DNA from: Gaeumannomyces sp. JS-464
Taxonomy: Eukaryota; Ascomycota; Sordariomycetes; Magnaporthales; Magnaporthaceae
Assembly: GCA_002197995.1 (NCBI GenBank)
Contig: NGZR01000002.1
Coordinates: 5,828,001 to 5,892,000, forward strand
DNA length: 64,000 nucleotides
Direction: 5' to 3'
The notes under the pieces were generated by a model, which made no database searches, was not told the DNA's origin, and was given only the letters and a program-made list of their open reading frames with translations. Both the position numbers and the translations under genes were made by a program. Below are positions 1 to 14,405 of this stretch, one piece after another; the stretch's first letter is position 1, and every line of letters begins with the position of its first letter.

Positions 1-101
1 AAATACCACAATGGATGGAGGCTCCATGCAACCCATAAGGGGAAAATGGGGAGAGAAAGAGGGAGAGGAACAATGAATTAGATAAACAAGCACCGCGTGA
101 A

Positions 102-1158
102 TTAGGCGGTCGCTGCCGTGGATTTCCACAAGTCGTTCATCTGGATGACGCTGGGCACGCACGCCAGCAGGCCGATGCCCATTTCGCCGATGAAGCCCTT
201 CTCGGAGCCCCAGTGGGCTATCAGGGGGGACCAGGCCAGGTAGCGGGCCACGCTCTTCCTCCAGTCGGGGGCGCGGGTGCGGGCGCCGTCCTGGGTGGCC
301 TCAAAGGCGAGCTTGCCGAGTTCGATGCCGACAAACACGCCCCAGAAGCGCGAGCTCCAGCGCATGGCGCTGCCCTGCCTGGCCGGGTCCCAGGACATGA
401 CGCCCTTGGACGACAAGTACGCGCCGTTCTCGAGCGCCTGGAACGCGACGCACGACGCCAGCTGGACCCAGCCCAGGGCGGCGGCGGCGGCCGAGGGCGC
501 GGGCGGGGCAGCAGCAGCAGCGGCGGCGGCGTCGTCGTCCTTGCCGGCCTCGGAGGTCTTGCGGCGGGCGCTCAGGAGGCCCACGACCAGGCGGCGGGCC
601 CAGAAGTACATGCCGAGCAGGCCCCAGAGGCGGGTTATGACGCGGGCCTCGCTCAGGAGGCCCGAGAGGGCCTTGAGGCGCTGGGCGACGAGCAGTGCCC
701 GCGCCGACGCGGCGGTCGCCGGGATGGCCGGGCCGGCCGAGGCGAAGAGGACGGCGGTGCGGGGAGGCAGGGCGAAGGCGAGGGCGACGAGCTCGCGGGA
801 GGAGCGGCGGAGGGCGTTTTGCGACAGCGCCGTGAGGATGGCGGCCGAGAGGCGCGAGGTGTAGCAGACGAATTGGAGGACGCACTGGTTGGTTGGGTGC
901 ACGGGGTCAGCAAGCTGTGCGGCATGGACGTGGAGCGGTGGGTGGCCGGGCGGGGGCAGCATCATTTCTCACGTCTATGCCCGAGGGCGTCTGCAAGCAC
1001 CTGTGGAGGTGGGCGAGAAAGGCGTCTAGGTCAGCCGGCGCGGCGGCCAGGAGGGCGGTGATGGGGACGGGCGACCCCTTGGGCGCCGGCACCGGCGGCG
1101 TCGAAGAAGGAACCGGCTGGCCCGTGGGCAGCGACGATATCTCGGCCTTGGAAGTCAT
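102..1158 (-). CDS. PEX11: PEX11-family peroxisomal membrane protein
   Basis: Peroxisomal membrane-elongation protein of the PEX11 family, which shapes and divides peroxisomes. CDS is complement(join(102..884,973..1158)), about 322 residues. The 88-bp intron has donor GTGAGA and acceptor CCAG and joins the exons in phase 0. The start at 1158 gives an N-terminus beginning MTSKAEIS. The exon junction restores a continuous CLQTPSGID-CVLQFVCYTSRL region. Family features seen are a short Pro/Ser-rich N-terminus, the amphipathic TSRLSAAIL-type segment after the junction, an LWGLLGMYFWARR segment, an Ala-rich low-complexity linker (near 480-530), and hydrophobic C-terminal stretches consistent with membrane association. 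The reading frame is intact. The next gene, ASE1, is divergent. PEX11 family assignment is from sequence pattern; the choice of subtype (PEX11C-like) is inference. Confidence 0.8.
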
Positions 1159-3094
1159 AGCTGGTTTTGTCGTTTGTTTGTTGGTGTTGGTGTTTCTGGA
1201 AGAATGTGCGGCTGTCGATAACCCCAGATGCTCGCGCAGATGTGCGTGCGGGAGGAAATGGCGGAGCCGAGGCTCGGCTGGGGCGAGACGCGCGCCGTGA
1301 AAGGGGCTACAGGGGTCAAGTTGGAGCTTCAGTGGCGGCGGTGCGGCGACGATGAGACTGGCCCTGGCGGCGAGGCGAGCATTGATGCACTGGGAGCGAG
1401 CAGACAAAACGAGTGTTGGAAGAACCCACGAGCAGTGCCTATGTTGCGGCTCCCGAAGCATCCATTACGACGACGTGCATGGCAAAGGTCGCAGAGGCCG
1501 AACGGCAAATGCTGTGCTCATCGGTTGGTCGGCTGTGAGCTGGCGGTGGCTCCACACCCTCCAACCTGAGTGTCGGCACCCTTGGCCGGACACCAAATCA
1601 CACGAACCGTCCGTCTTGTTGGTTCCCCAGAAAGAGGACAAATGGGAGCGGGGTCCGACCCGGCCGTCTCCTCCACACTGCCCAAATGTCCCCTGAGACG
1701 AAGAGCCGTTTTACAGACCCGCGCACACGCCCAGCCTCGGCAAAAGACGACAAACGCACACCACCAGACCGGATAGTCGGTCAGTGGGCCCAGCCAGACG
1801 GGCCAATTGACGAGGGCCTGGCAGGCATGGAGCCGAGCCAGCTCGCTGCCCGGCCTGCAGCTCCAACCAAGCTGGATCCGTCCCTTGCCGACCGCACATT
1901 GCGTCGACTTTTGCCCGCCGCAACCCAAACAAAGCGAGTGCGTCGCTGCTACATACGTGCAGACATGCACGTAATGTGGGCGCTTGGATCTAGGGCTAGG
2001 TGGGCCTGATCTCCTCTAGCCGGCCTCTTCTGGTCTGATCTGGTCTCGTCTGGCCTGCCTGGCCCTGGAGCGAATGGTTTTCCTTTTGCATCCTTCCCAT
2101 GCGGACAGGCATACATGCAGGCAATGGTCTCGGTGAGTGGCTGACTTACCTGGATGGTTGGCAGTTTGTGTGGTAAACTCTCCTGCGCGCCGCCCTTCAC
2201 CGTAAAGCAAGCAGTGCTAGGTCGTCTGCACCTCGCTGTAGTTGGCCACCTTCCCGCCTGTCGCTAGGGAGCTGTATTGGCTCGAGAAACAGCTTCTGCA
2301 AGGAGGAGAACTGAGCGGACATGACGAGAGGCGCAACGCGACGCAATCGATCCTGCTGGACCTTGTTGTTGTCTTCGGGCGGCCCACTTGGACAAGGTGA
2401 GGGCGCCTAGGTTCATGCGCGAAAATGGAAAATGCAGGTATCCATTGGGTTCGCCGTGCAATCAAAGCTCATCCAAGCTCACAACGTCCAGTGGGGCCAG
2501 CGATGTTTCTTGCACCGTGTTTCAAGTTAAATCGCAAAAGAAGCCTAGTGGCGGAGCCGGCCGATGTGTTGCTGCGGAAACCATCTGGCGCGGGAAAAGA
2601 AAACAGGCCCCGTCATGCAACCTCCTCCTTCGCGGGCCTCGACAAATGGAAACCCGGATTTGCAGGCAAGACACAGGTGCATGCATCCCTTTTGAACCAG
2701 GCGCCGCCGCACCACAACCACCGCCGGAGCATCTGGTTCCTCGTAAAAGCATCTCTCTCGTGCATGAGATGCAACAACTCTCTCGGCCTCGCTCGTCCGT
2801 CCTCCTGGCGTTGCCGGCGTGCTGGTTGTACGAACTCGACTGTCGACGAGCCTGCCTCGCCGAGACACAACACGTCGACAGCTACCAACCTTGTCTGTCT
2901 GTCGAACCTCACAGCTCGAGGTATCCACCACTCGCTCAGCTATCTACCTAGCTTTCGCAGCAGGGACCGATCCCGACTGCATTACGCTGTCAGCCCTGAT
3001 TCTACATTCACACCACTCTCACGCGTCCCCTCGCGCGGTTCACAATCCACACGCCTCAGACCCGCACCTGCCGCGCGCGGGGCTAGAGACAACA
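1159..3094. other. Intergenic region between divergent PEX11 and ASE1
   Basis: About 1.9 kb separating the PEX11 start and the ASE1 start. Several open frames cross it on both strands, but none shows a recognisable domain, fungal intron pattern or codon regularity, so I call no gene. It should hold both promoters and 5' leaders. I see no repeat or RNA gene here. Confidence 0.6.
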
Positions 3095-5675
3095 ATGGAG
3101 GACGAGCCCAATTCGAGGAGGAGAGGGGGAAACATGGACGCCAGCTACCTCTCGCAACAGGTGAACACCATCATCGGGCAGCTTCACGGGCTGTTCGACG
3201 AGATTGGCGTCCCCAGCCATGAACGAGAAGATAGAGAGACTGAGGTAGGCTTCGCAACCCCCCGCCCCTGGCTGGGCTACGTCGTCGCTAGTCTCGCGCA
3301 TGCTAACGAGTCCCCTGGGTAAACCCTTCATCACAGCTATTCGCGGCACTGTCAGAAACACTGCAAAAACAAGTGCGCGCTGTGTCGGCCGAGAAGAAGG
3401 CCATGCTCGAGGACGCACATGAAATCATATCGGCCATCCGCAAAATGGAAGGCTCTCTCGACGACGCCAAGCCACGCGGGGATGAAGATGATGGCCTGAA
3501 AATCACCTTCCCGCTCACGCGCTGCCTGCAGGTCCTCAAGGAGAAGCACCAGCATATCAGCAAACTGCACAGAGACCGATTCGAACAAGTCAAGAGTGAG
3601 TGCACACCCAGGCCCTCCAGCCCAGTGGGCGCTCGATGGCGGTCGTGAACGTGTCACTGACAGTCTTTGCAAACACACAGAGCTTGTTCAGGCCCTCGAA
3701 TCATACTCGCTGCACCTTGAGCCCAGCTTCGTCAAGCTCTCGCTGCCGCCCACGGGGCCGAACCAGTCGCTGCCCCTCGACTTCAGTCTGTCTCCGTCGT
3801 ACGTGAACAAGCTCGACGATGAGTTTACTCGCGTGTATGAGGAGTACACTCGCCGTGTGGGCACCGTCAAGACTGTCTGCGAAAACATCATCCAGCTGTG
3901 GGCCGAGCTGGGCACGCCGCAGGCGCAGACAGACGGAGCCATTGTCAAGTACTACCGCGACGCCCCCGAGCAGCTGGGGCTCCACGGAGAGGACATCGCC
4001 CAGCTACGGGCGAAACTTGACCGGCTAGCGGACGAGAAGAAGAACCGCGAGAAGCGCCTGAGGGACCTCAAGGGAGCTGTGGAGGCGCTGTGGGAGAAGC
4101 TCGGGATCGAGGAGCACGAGCGTAAGAAGTTCCTCAACGCCAATCGCGGCTGCGGCATCCGCCAGATCAACGAGTTCGAGGACGAGTTGGGCCGCCTGTC
4201 GGAGCTCAAGCGCCAGAACCTGCACCTCTTTGTCGAGGATGCCCGGTTCAAGCTGCAGGAGCTCTGGGACGCCCTGTTCCTGTCAGAAGACGAGATGCTC
4301 GAGTTCACCCCCGCCTTCTCCGACGTCTACAGCGATGCACTGCTCGAGGCCCACGAGCGCGAGATTGCGAGGTTGGAGGTCCTTCACGAACAGCGCGCCC
4401 CGATGCTGGCCATGGTCGACCGCCACCGCACCCTGGTCCACGAACGTGACGATCTGGCCGCGTCCAGCCAGGATGCCTCGCGACTCATGATGAGGGGCCA
4501 AAAGGGCGAGAAGCGAGACCCGGGCAAACTGCTGCGCGAGGAGAAGATGCGCAAGCGCATAGCCAAAGAACTCCCCAAGGTCACGGCTGACCTCCGCAAG
4601 GCGCTGGAGAGCTGGGAGGAGGAGTGGGGACGTGACTTCCTCGTCCACGGCGAGAGGTACCTCGACGTCATCGACGCCTCAGAGCCACGGCCCGCCGGTG
4701 CCACCGTCCCAGGGCCTCGGTCAAAGACGCCGGGAGCCCTGGCCCCTGCCGCGGCGTCAACAGCCCGCCCCACGACTGCCACTGGCCGAGCTGCTCCTCC
4801 CGCCCGAGCACATAGCAGTGCAACCAAGTCCACGACCGTGCCAGTACAGGCACCAACAAGGTCGCACTCGGCCGCGGCCAAGACCCCGACTGGCACATTA
4901 CGCCGCGCCCCAGCCCAACTACAGCAGATGCAAGCGCCGTCAACAACGGCAACGACAGGCCGGCAAGCTCCAAGGGCAGCCCGTCGCGTATCCCTGCAAG
5001 GGTGCCTCTGTCGAACCTGAAGCACGGCAATAACTCCCCGAACGGCCGCGGCCAGAGTCCAGGAGCGATGGAGATGCTTTCCGCAACCCGCCTCCTCTGA
5101 TGCGTGCTCCGCCGCCAAAAATGCGCGACCTGGTGGCGGTGCCCGAGGCAGGCCTGGAGCCGCCGGCGGATATTCGCAGCCGCGACAACCAACTGCAGAC
5201 CAGTGTGAATCTGAGGCAGATAGACCTGGACGACGTCTACGATGATGGCAGGCAGCAGGCATTGCACCCATATGAAAACTCGTACGTGCGTCCAGGCTCA
5301 CACCAGGAGATGCTGCATGCCTCGCGCCACGCCGACCGCTACGCACAGTCGGGCTACGCGACACATCAGGGCGGCCCGGCGAGACACATCTCCAACACGT
5401 CGACGGCAGTCTCGGGTTCCGAGAACTGGGAAACGTACGATGACAACTCGGAGCCAGAAGTAGACGAGTCGGACGCATATTGCGCCAGGCTCCGGGCGGC
5501 CAGGAGCAAGCGTATAACCCCAGAGGCCGGCTACCACCGTCCGCAGGCGAGCCAGTCCAAGCGACCACGGGGAGTGCCTCCTACAGCAGTCGCCCACACG
5601 GGACTGGCCATGATCGACGCCGACGGAAACCGCATCGTGTCTGGGAGCGACTGGACGGACGAGGATGCCTTCTGA
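3095..5675 (+). CDS. ASE1: Anaphase spindle elongation protein Ase1 / MAP65 / PRC1 family (frame broken near the C-terminus)
   Basis: Antiparallel microtubule bundler of the spindle midzone and interphase arrays. Exons 3095..3244 and 3337..3595, then from 3681 to the end; introns are 92 bp (GTAGGC...CACAG) and 85 bp (GTGAGT...CACAG). The product is about 800 residues. It starts with MEDEP and contains a long alpha-helical, charged body (roughly residues 30-530) with the family-typical stretches LHGLFDEIG, IIQLWAELGTP and IQLWDxLF-like ELWDALF. A Ser/Thr/Pro/Ala-rich basic tail follows and ends in an acidic SDWTDEDAF. The body reads in one frame to about 4890. The tail then continues in a second frame (SPSRIPARVPLS near 4977-5020) and a third (RAPPPKMRDL, from about 5085 to the stop at 5675). 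Two single-base frame changes are needed, and I take them as sequence errors because all three pieces match the expected tail. A downstream ATG at 3135 is an alternative start. Confidence 0.88.
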
Positions 5676-7191
5676 AGTTTATGACGAAGCTAATGCCTGC
5701 ATATGTCTGACGTCCTGTTTGCGCTGTCCGCCAGAGAATTATAAGAACAAAACAAAACCCCCCACAATACTTGGCATTCTCACGCCATCTACCTTTTTCT
5801 TTCTATCACTTTCTTTCTGATCAAACACCCCTTTTCCCCTTTTATTCACCTCTCTCCTTGGCGCTAGTCTCTATTCTGCCTGCTCTCGGTCTTGATAACT
5901 ACTCTGCCATATCACCCCTCGGTATGGTGGCTTCATTTTGTTCGATTCTTGTCTGTATTTAACCTTTGAGCCCCGGTGTCCTGGTCTGTTGGGTACCGTC
6001 GTCTTCTTCGCCTTTTTCTCTTGTCTCCTATGGCAATTTTTCTTTCCGTCCCTTCATCATTGCTAACTCGCGCTTTACCAAGACGAACAGTGGAGGATGA
6101 CATGCCCTGATGAACAGCCGCCCGTTTGTCACCTCTTTCCGGGCCTTGCCAACATCTCTTTGCTGCCCTGCCTGCGCATTCTCCTTACCACAATCTCCCC
6201 GTCTCTCACACTCTCCTTTCTCGTCTCGTCGTCTTCTTTCCCTTCTTTCCTTTATGGGTCTTTGGAAACTCTGGGACGCATCTTCGCGCAAATATCGCGG
6301 TAGAGCGCACGGGATGGATATAGGAGGGGTGCCATGCACATTCACCGGCGTCTCGGGTACCAATTAAGGGGTTTTGCTTCCCTCTCACTTTGATCTTGTT
6401 TCGAGTCCGCGCTCCGTTGCACAGGTACTTTTCTTTTCGGTTCTGCCTCGTACGGCTCGTTCTTTGTTTAGCATCTGTCTCATCAGATGAATACCTATGC
6501 AGGCATCCTGACCTTGACTGGCTTGGTGTCGGCGCTCGTGTGCTCGGGGTGGATGCCGACAGATGTGCTCTCGGTGGTAATTAGATGCCAAGTAATCCAA
6601 AATGCAATAAGGACTGGTAAATTAAACACGATGCTGTGCTCTATGGTGGTCGTCTTTTATCGTCACGCCACGGTCACAGCCTTTTTACTCCGCGGCGGCA
6701 GGCAGTGAGTAGGTGTCAGGGGTGAACCCTTCTGGCAAGCCCCCACTTGCCGCAATGCGTTAGGTGACTGGAGCCGAGGCTGCATGAACCAGCCGCACGA
6801 CCGACCTGCTCATTCGATAGATTGAACCCCAGGCACGCAACGCCCTGGCTGCTGGGCAGTCAGCCCTCACTTCCGCGTTTTTCAGCTCGAGGTTTTTGTT
6901 GCCCAGCATGCACGTTTAGGCAGCATCATTCTTTGGCAGATACCTGCGGTAGGACCAATTCCGTCGCCCGGCTTCTGTTGCCAGCGAGCGAGTCATGCCG
7001 CCTCCGATGTCCTGGGACCGTTTGCGCCACCGACGTCTAGAACCTAGACCATTTTGCGAGCGCCGAAGCTCTCGAGACACTTGGCACGAGGACATCAGTT
7101 GTCCCGACAGTCAGGCTGCCTCCCTCCCTGGGCGCCTAGGTAGGTAGGCACCTACCTGCCTCTAGGTGCCTAGCCAGGCCGGCCGGCCCAA
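5676..7191. other. Intergenic region, pyrimidine-rich, with a CCTAGGTA-type inverted repeat
   Basis: ASE1 3' flank and IRS4 promoter. Positions 5780-6250 are strongly CT-rich on the + strand, as in many fungal leaders and core promoters. Positions 7131-7175 hold interleaved GGTAGG / CCTACC and CTAGGTGCC / GGCGCCTAG blocks that can fold back. The open frames here look like composition noise, and no gene is called. Confidence 0.6.
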
Positions 7192-9271
7192 ATGACCTCT
7201 CAGGCCTCACGGGCGGCCCAAGCCTCGTCGACGCCGGCCGGCGGGTCCCAAAGCGCCGCCCTCAGAGGCGCTTCGCTTGCCTTCCAGAACCGCGCCGCGA
7301 GGTCTGCGCCGCCGCAGTCGCCTCCACCACCGCCAGCGGCGCCCTGGTCGCCGCCACCTCGGCCGCCTCGGCGTCCACCCCGCAGAACGGCCTCAGCAGG
7401 CATGCGACCGGCGGCAGCACCGCGTCCGATCGCTCCGCCTTCCACCTCGAACCCACGCCCTCTCCCACCAACTCTCCCAGCTGCAGCCGAGCCCCCAGTC
7501 GGGCTCTCACCTCCGCCCATCCGACGCGAGGCCGGCCCGACACGCGCTCAGCCTCCTTTATCGCCGCCACGCTTGCTGCCAGTCGCTCCACTAGTCCTAG
7601 TCCGAACAGGCAGCGAGCCGGCAGGGGCTCGGCCACACCCCAAGGACCTCGGGCCGGTACACCCAGCGCTGCGTCCTCTACCGCCAGCCTCCGGCCCTAC
7701 CCCGACCACGATAGGGTCTACGCCTCCAACGCTAACGGAGACCGCTCCGCCAGGGGTCTGACTTCACCCCGAGAGCCTCTGTTTCCTGCCCCGGAGCCTG
7801 CTTGGCGTGGGCGGGAAGACACCGACCCTGTCAAGAGCCCGCCTCCTGAACGCACAAAACCCGGGCACACCCTGAAGACGGAGGACGGCGCAATGCCTCG
7901 GATGAGGTGTGGGCACGGGACACACTCGTCAAAAAACCACTCAAACCTAAACCTGGGCCAAAGCCAAGACCCGAGAGCATTGTGACGAAATCGTCGGTTT
8001 ATTCAGAGTTGAATCCTACTATTACTGCTCCCGATTATGGCCGCGAAAATGCAGTGGTTGGGAAGACGGTCGGGAAAAGATGCCGACACCAGCGTCTAGC
8101 ACTGCCACCGTGGCCGAGGTCGGCTAAACCTCGGACAACCCGGGTGGGTGACGATCGAGTGCCGGAGACAGGTCCGACGCCGCCACTCCCCGCCGACGCC
8201 CGGCCCCGGTGTCCAGCCAACGGCACATGAGTCCTCTGCCATGCAGAAGGCTTCGACGCGCCGCGGGGTCCGCCGTACTTAACCGACACGAGCGGGGCTG
8301 GATCACTCGGTCGAGATGTCGATGGACCAGGCACTATCAGCACACCGGCGCGAGCCAGGCCTGGCTCGGGATCATCAGATGATACATTTTTCACAACGTC
8401 ATCTGGCCGCAGCGGCTCTGCCCCGTCCCCACCGGCGCACAGCCGTGCAGGGCCGGGAGCGGCGGGCCGTTCGCGGCCTAAAACACCACCTCCACGACCG
8501 TCAACTCCGGGGCAGCGACAGACAGCGGCTGCTGCGACGCACAGTCGCCCTGGGAATCACAACGGATCCGGCTTGGCCCTTGACTCTCTCACCAACGCTA
8601 TTGTCGCCAGTAACCTCGCCTCGGCACGCCGCCAGCCAGCTTCTGGGGAGAGCCGGGCCCCGCCGCCAATACCAGTGCCCCAGCGAAAGCAGCGCAGTGA
8701 GCTGCAGCCGCCGTCCCGGGTGCCTGGCCCGGACCTCGCACGCAGCTATAGCAAATCGCCGCCAAAGCGCTCGGGCATGCTACAGACCCTGCGATCGGCG
8801 CATGCTAAATCCGACGATGAGGAGGCACGGCGAAACCATGAGCGCTACCGCAAGCGAAGCTCTCTGGGAAAGAAGCACGTCCACCACGAGGGCTCACGCC
8901 GGCGGTGGCGGGATCAGCTCACGGCAGCCGAGCGGCGGAGATACGAGGCGCTCTGGGCCAGCAATCGCGGGCTGCTGCTAGCAGCGCCGCAGCAAGGGAA
9001 CGGCGGCGGCAGCCTCGATCAGGACTCGGTGGCCAACGTCGTAGTGCGAGACCTCTGGGGCCGCAGCCGTCTCCCATTTGACGAGCTCGCCGAGGTATGG
9101 GACCTGGTCGACCTCGGGCGGCGCGGCATGCTGTCCAAGGAGGAGTTCGTCGTTGGCACATGGCTCGTCGACCAGCGGCTGCGTGGGCGCAAGATCCCGG
9201 CCCGGGTAAGCCAAAGCGTCTGGGATAGCGTCAAGGGTTTAAAGGTGCCGGCTCCCGGATCCTCGGGGTAA
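7192..9271 (+). CDS. IRS4: IRS4/TAX4-like EH-domain protein (several frame breaks)
   Basis: Homologue of Increased rDNA Silencing 4, an EH-domain regulator of phosphoinositide phosphatase signalling and autophagy in yeast. Start 7192; about 690 residues once frames are joined. The N-terminus has ALRGASLAFQ, typical of this fungal family. A long Ser/Pro-rich disordered region follows in other frames: from about 7290 (TGGSTASDRSAFHLEP), from about 7900 (KKPLKPKPGPKPRP), and from about 8345 (KTPPPRPSTPG). The last frame runs to the stop at 9271 and carries DSLTNAIVASNLAS, a basic HERYRKRS-KHVHHEGSRRRWRDQL segment and a C-terminal EH domain (about 8930-9240: ERRRYEALWASN, LPFDELAEVWDLVD, LSKEEFVVGTWLVDQRL). 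At least three single-base breaks are needed (near 7285, near 7895 and between 8080 and 8340). I saw no convincing intron in place of the breaks. EH domain is firm; IRS4 orthology is likely. Confidence 0.8.
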
Positions 9272-9854
9272 AATTATATATCCTTAAACTCTTTCGAGTT
9301 TTTAATAGCAGATATTCGACCGTTGATGGCCGTTTGCTCCAGTGCAGCTCCGGCAAAGTTTTGTTAATGTATCTGGCTTCGTAAAAGTCATAGTCTCCTT
9401 GAGTACCAGGTACCCAGCTCCTATACTTGGGTGATACATGCACTGCTCCCGCTATGGAAGCGGCCCGTCCAGGCCCACCCCACTTCGGAGCTGCCTGCTG
9501 TCGGTGACCCACTCTGCCCCGCCTCCGCGCTCTCGCACGCAAGCTCCATCATACCGGAGCCTACCAGAGGAGCTTCAGCCGCTGCCGTCTTCTTTCGCAG
9601 TGCCGACGACCAACAGCCGACAAACGAACGCGGTCGGGTCCTCACGATCCCGCCAGCTTTGATCCAGCCTGGACGAAATCGCACCGGCTGAAGGGCAGAC
9701 ACATGCTTGCCTGCGACGTGCCAACCAAGATCCTGGTAGCGACCCGAGGTACTTCCAGCTGGCTGGCCGCCTCTTTCAAATCCAACCACGGGTAGCCTTG
9801 CCCGGCTCGACAACCCTCCTCCCGCCTTAAGTGCAGTGTCCTCCAACGGTCAAG
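9272..9854. other. Intergenic region IRS4-CSN5
   Basis: Tandem spacer of about 580 bp with an AT-rich IRS4 3' flank (9270-9320). No coding signal or repeat is seen in it. It holds the CSN5 promoter. Confidence 0.55.
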
Positions 9855-10964
9855 ATGGATGTCGCTATGAAATCATGGGGTTCGTAACCCTCTCATCCCC
9901 GCCCCCTCCCCTCCATCCAGCATTTTCTCCCGCTAACACGGTCTAGAGCTCGACAATAATGTCAAGCTAGTCGACCCCGCCCGCGATGCTCTTTACAACT
10001 ACAACGCCGATGCCCATAAGGAACTCGGGGCCAGGAAGCCTTGGGCCAAGGACCCCAACTACTTCAAGACAGTCCGCATCAGCGCCGTCGCCCTGATAAA
10101 GATGGTCATGCACGCGCGCTCGGGCGGCTCGCTCGAGGTCATGGGCGTCATGCAGGGCTATGTCGACGGCACCACCTTCGTCATCACCGACGCCTTCCGG
10201 CTCCCCGTCGAGGGCACCGAGACCCGCGTAAACGCCCAGGAGGAGGCCAACGAGTACCTCGTCGAGTACCTGCGCCTGTCGCGCGAGCAGGGGAGGATGG
10301 AGAATATCGTCGGCTGGTATCACAGCCACCCGGGCTACGGCTGCTGGCTCTCGGGCATCGACGTCGGCACCCAGCGGATGCAGCAGCTGTACAACGAGCC
10401 CTTTGTCGCCGTCGTCATCGACCCGGACCGCACCATCAGTGCCGGAAAGGTCGAGATTGGCGCCTTCCGGACGTACCCGGATAACTACAAGCCCCCCGAG
10501 GAGGTCGGCGGCGGCGCTGCCACATCCGACGGCTACCAGACCGTACCTCTGGCCAAGGCCGAGGACTTTGGCGCGCACGCCAGCCGCTACTACTCCCTCG
10601 GCACGGAGCATTTCAAGAGCACCCTGGACGCCCACCTCCTCGAGCTGTTGTGGAACAAGTACTGGGTCCAGACGCTGTCCAGAGCCCCTTGCTCACAAAT
10701 CGGGACTACGGAAACAAGCAAATGCTGGATCTCGGCAGCAAGATCAAGGAGGCCGTCGCGCTGATGCAGCGAGCCGGTCGCTCTGGCCCCTCCTCCGCAT
10801 ACCCTCCCTCGTCGGGGCCTGGCAGGGCGCTCGAGCAAACTGTGGAGAAGCTGGCACAGGACAGCAAGCAGGTCACGGCGAGAGAAAAGTCGGCCCTCGT
10901 GGCGGGCGAGATCAAGGCCAAGGTTTTCAACCCACGCACAGATCCACCCTCTGCTGCGGCATGA
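9855..10964 (+). CDS. CSN5: COP9 signalosome subunit 5 (JAMM deneddylase), one frame break
   Basis: Zinc metalloprotease subunit of the COP9 signalosome; it removes NEDD8 from cullins. Exon 1 is only 25 coding bases (9855..9879, MDVAMKSW). The intron starts with GTTCGT and ends TCTAG at 9946, with CGCTAAC as branch site. Exon 2 starts at 9947 and restores [12 protein letters not shown]. The MPN domain begins at [17 protein letters not shown] and contains the complete JAMM motif at 10313-10365, [14 protein letters not shown], with both zinc histidines and the aspartate, so it is a catalytic subunit and not the inactive CSN6 type. Near 10680 the frame changes: one C appears to be missing from a C run in TLSQSPLL. 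The C-terminus ([13 protein letters not shown] to the stop at 10964) continues one frame over. Total is about 347 residues, normal for the family. Confidence 0.92.
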
Positions 10965-11407
10965 GAGCAACCTACTCTAGCCCTAGTTGCAAAAGCTTTT
11001 GATTGCTCATCGTTCTTGGCGCTGGGATGTAAAGGCCGACGGCATGCCTATATCACTGGGCTGTCTTCTCGAGGCGATGGACCTGGGCCAGCTTCGAGGA
11101 GGGATGGGCTCGAGGCCCGCGCATGGAAACTGTCTCTCCTTGAGACACATAGGCACATCGACATGGGGACAAGAGGAACAGCTTCTCCTCGCCCGGTCGA
11201 TCTGAATGAGGGCCATGCAGGGCTGGATTAGATGGAGGGCCGCATCGCTTTGGGAGTGACTGAAGGCATGCTGTTTCTGCCGGGCAGCGGTAGAGTAATG
11301 ATACAATATCACAACATAGAATAGCACAAAGACAGGAGACAAAAACGACCCAGGAGGATTTAGGACAGGTACTGATGGATGATCTTACCTGCCCAAGCAA
11401 TCATGGG
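10965..11407. other. Convergent 3' spacer CSN5 / MSE1
   Basis: About 440 bp between two converging stop codons. It should hold both 3' UTRs. No coding feature seen. Confidence 0.55.

Positions 11408-14405
<2,998 letters not shown>

Noticed and set aside
213..1061. Long + strand open frame (282 codons) over PEX11
   Set aside because: GC-rich antisense shadow of the spliced PEX11 gene; Gly/Arg/Ala-rich product with no motif.
4384..5568. 394-codon minus-strand open frame across ASE1
   Set aside because: Overlaps conserved ASE1 coding sequence on the other strand and shows no domain; composition artefact.
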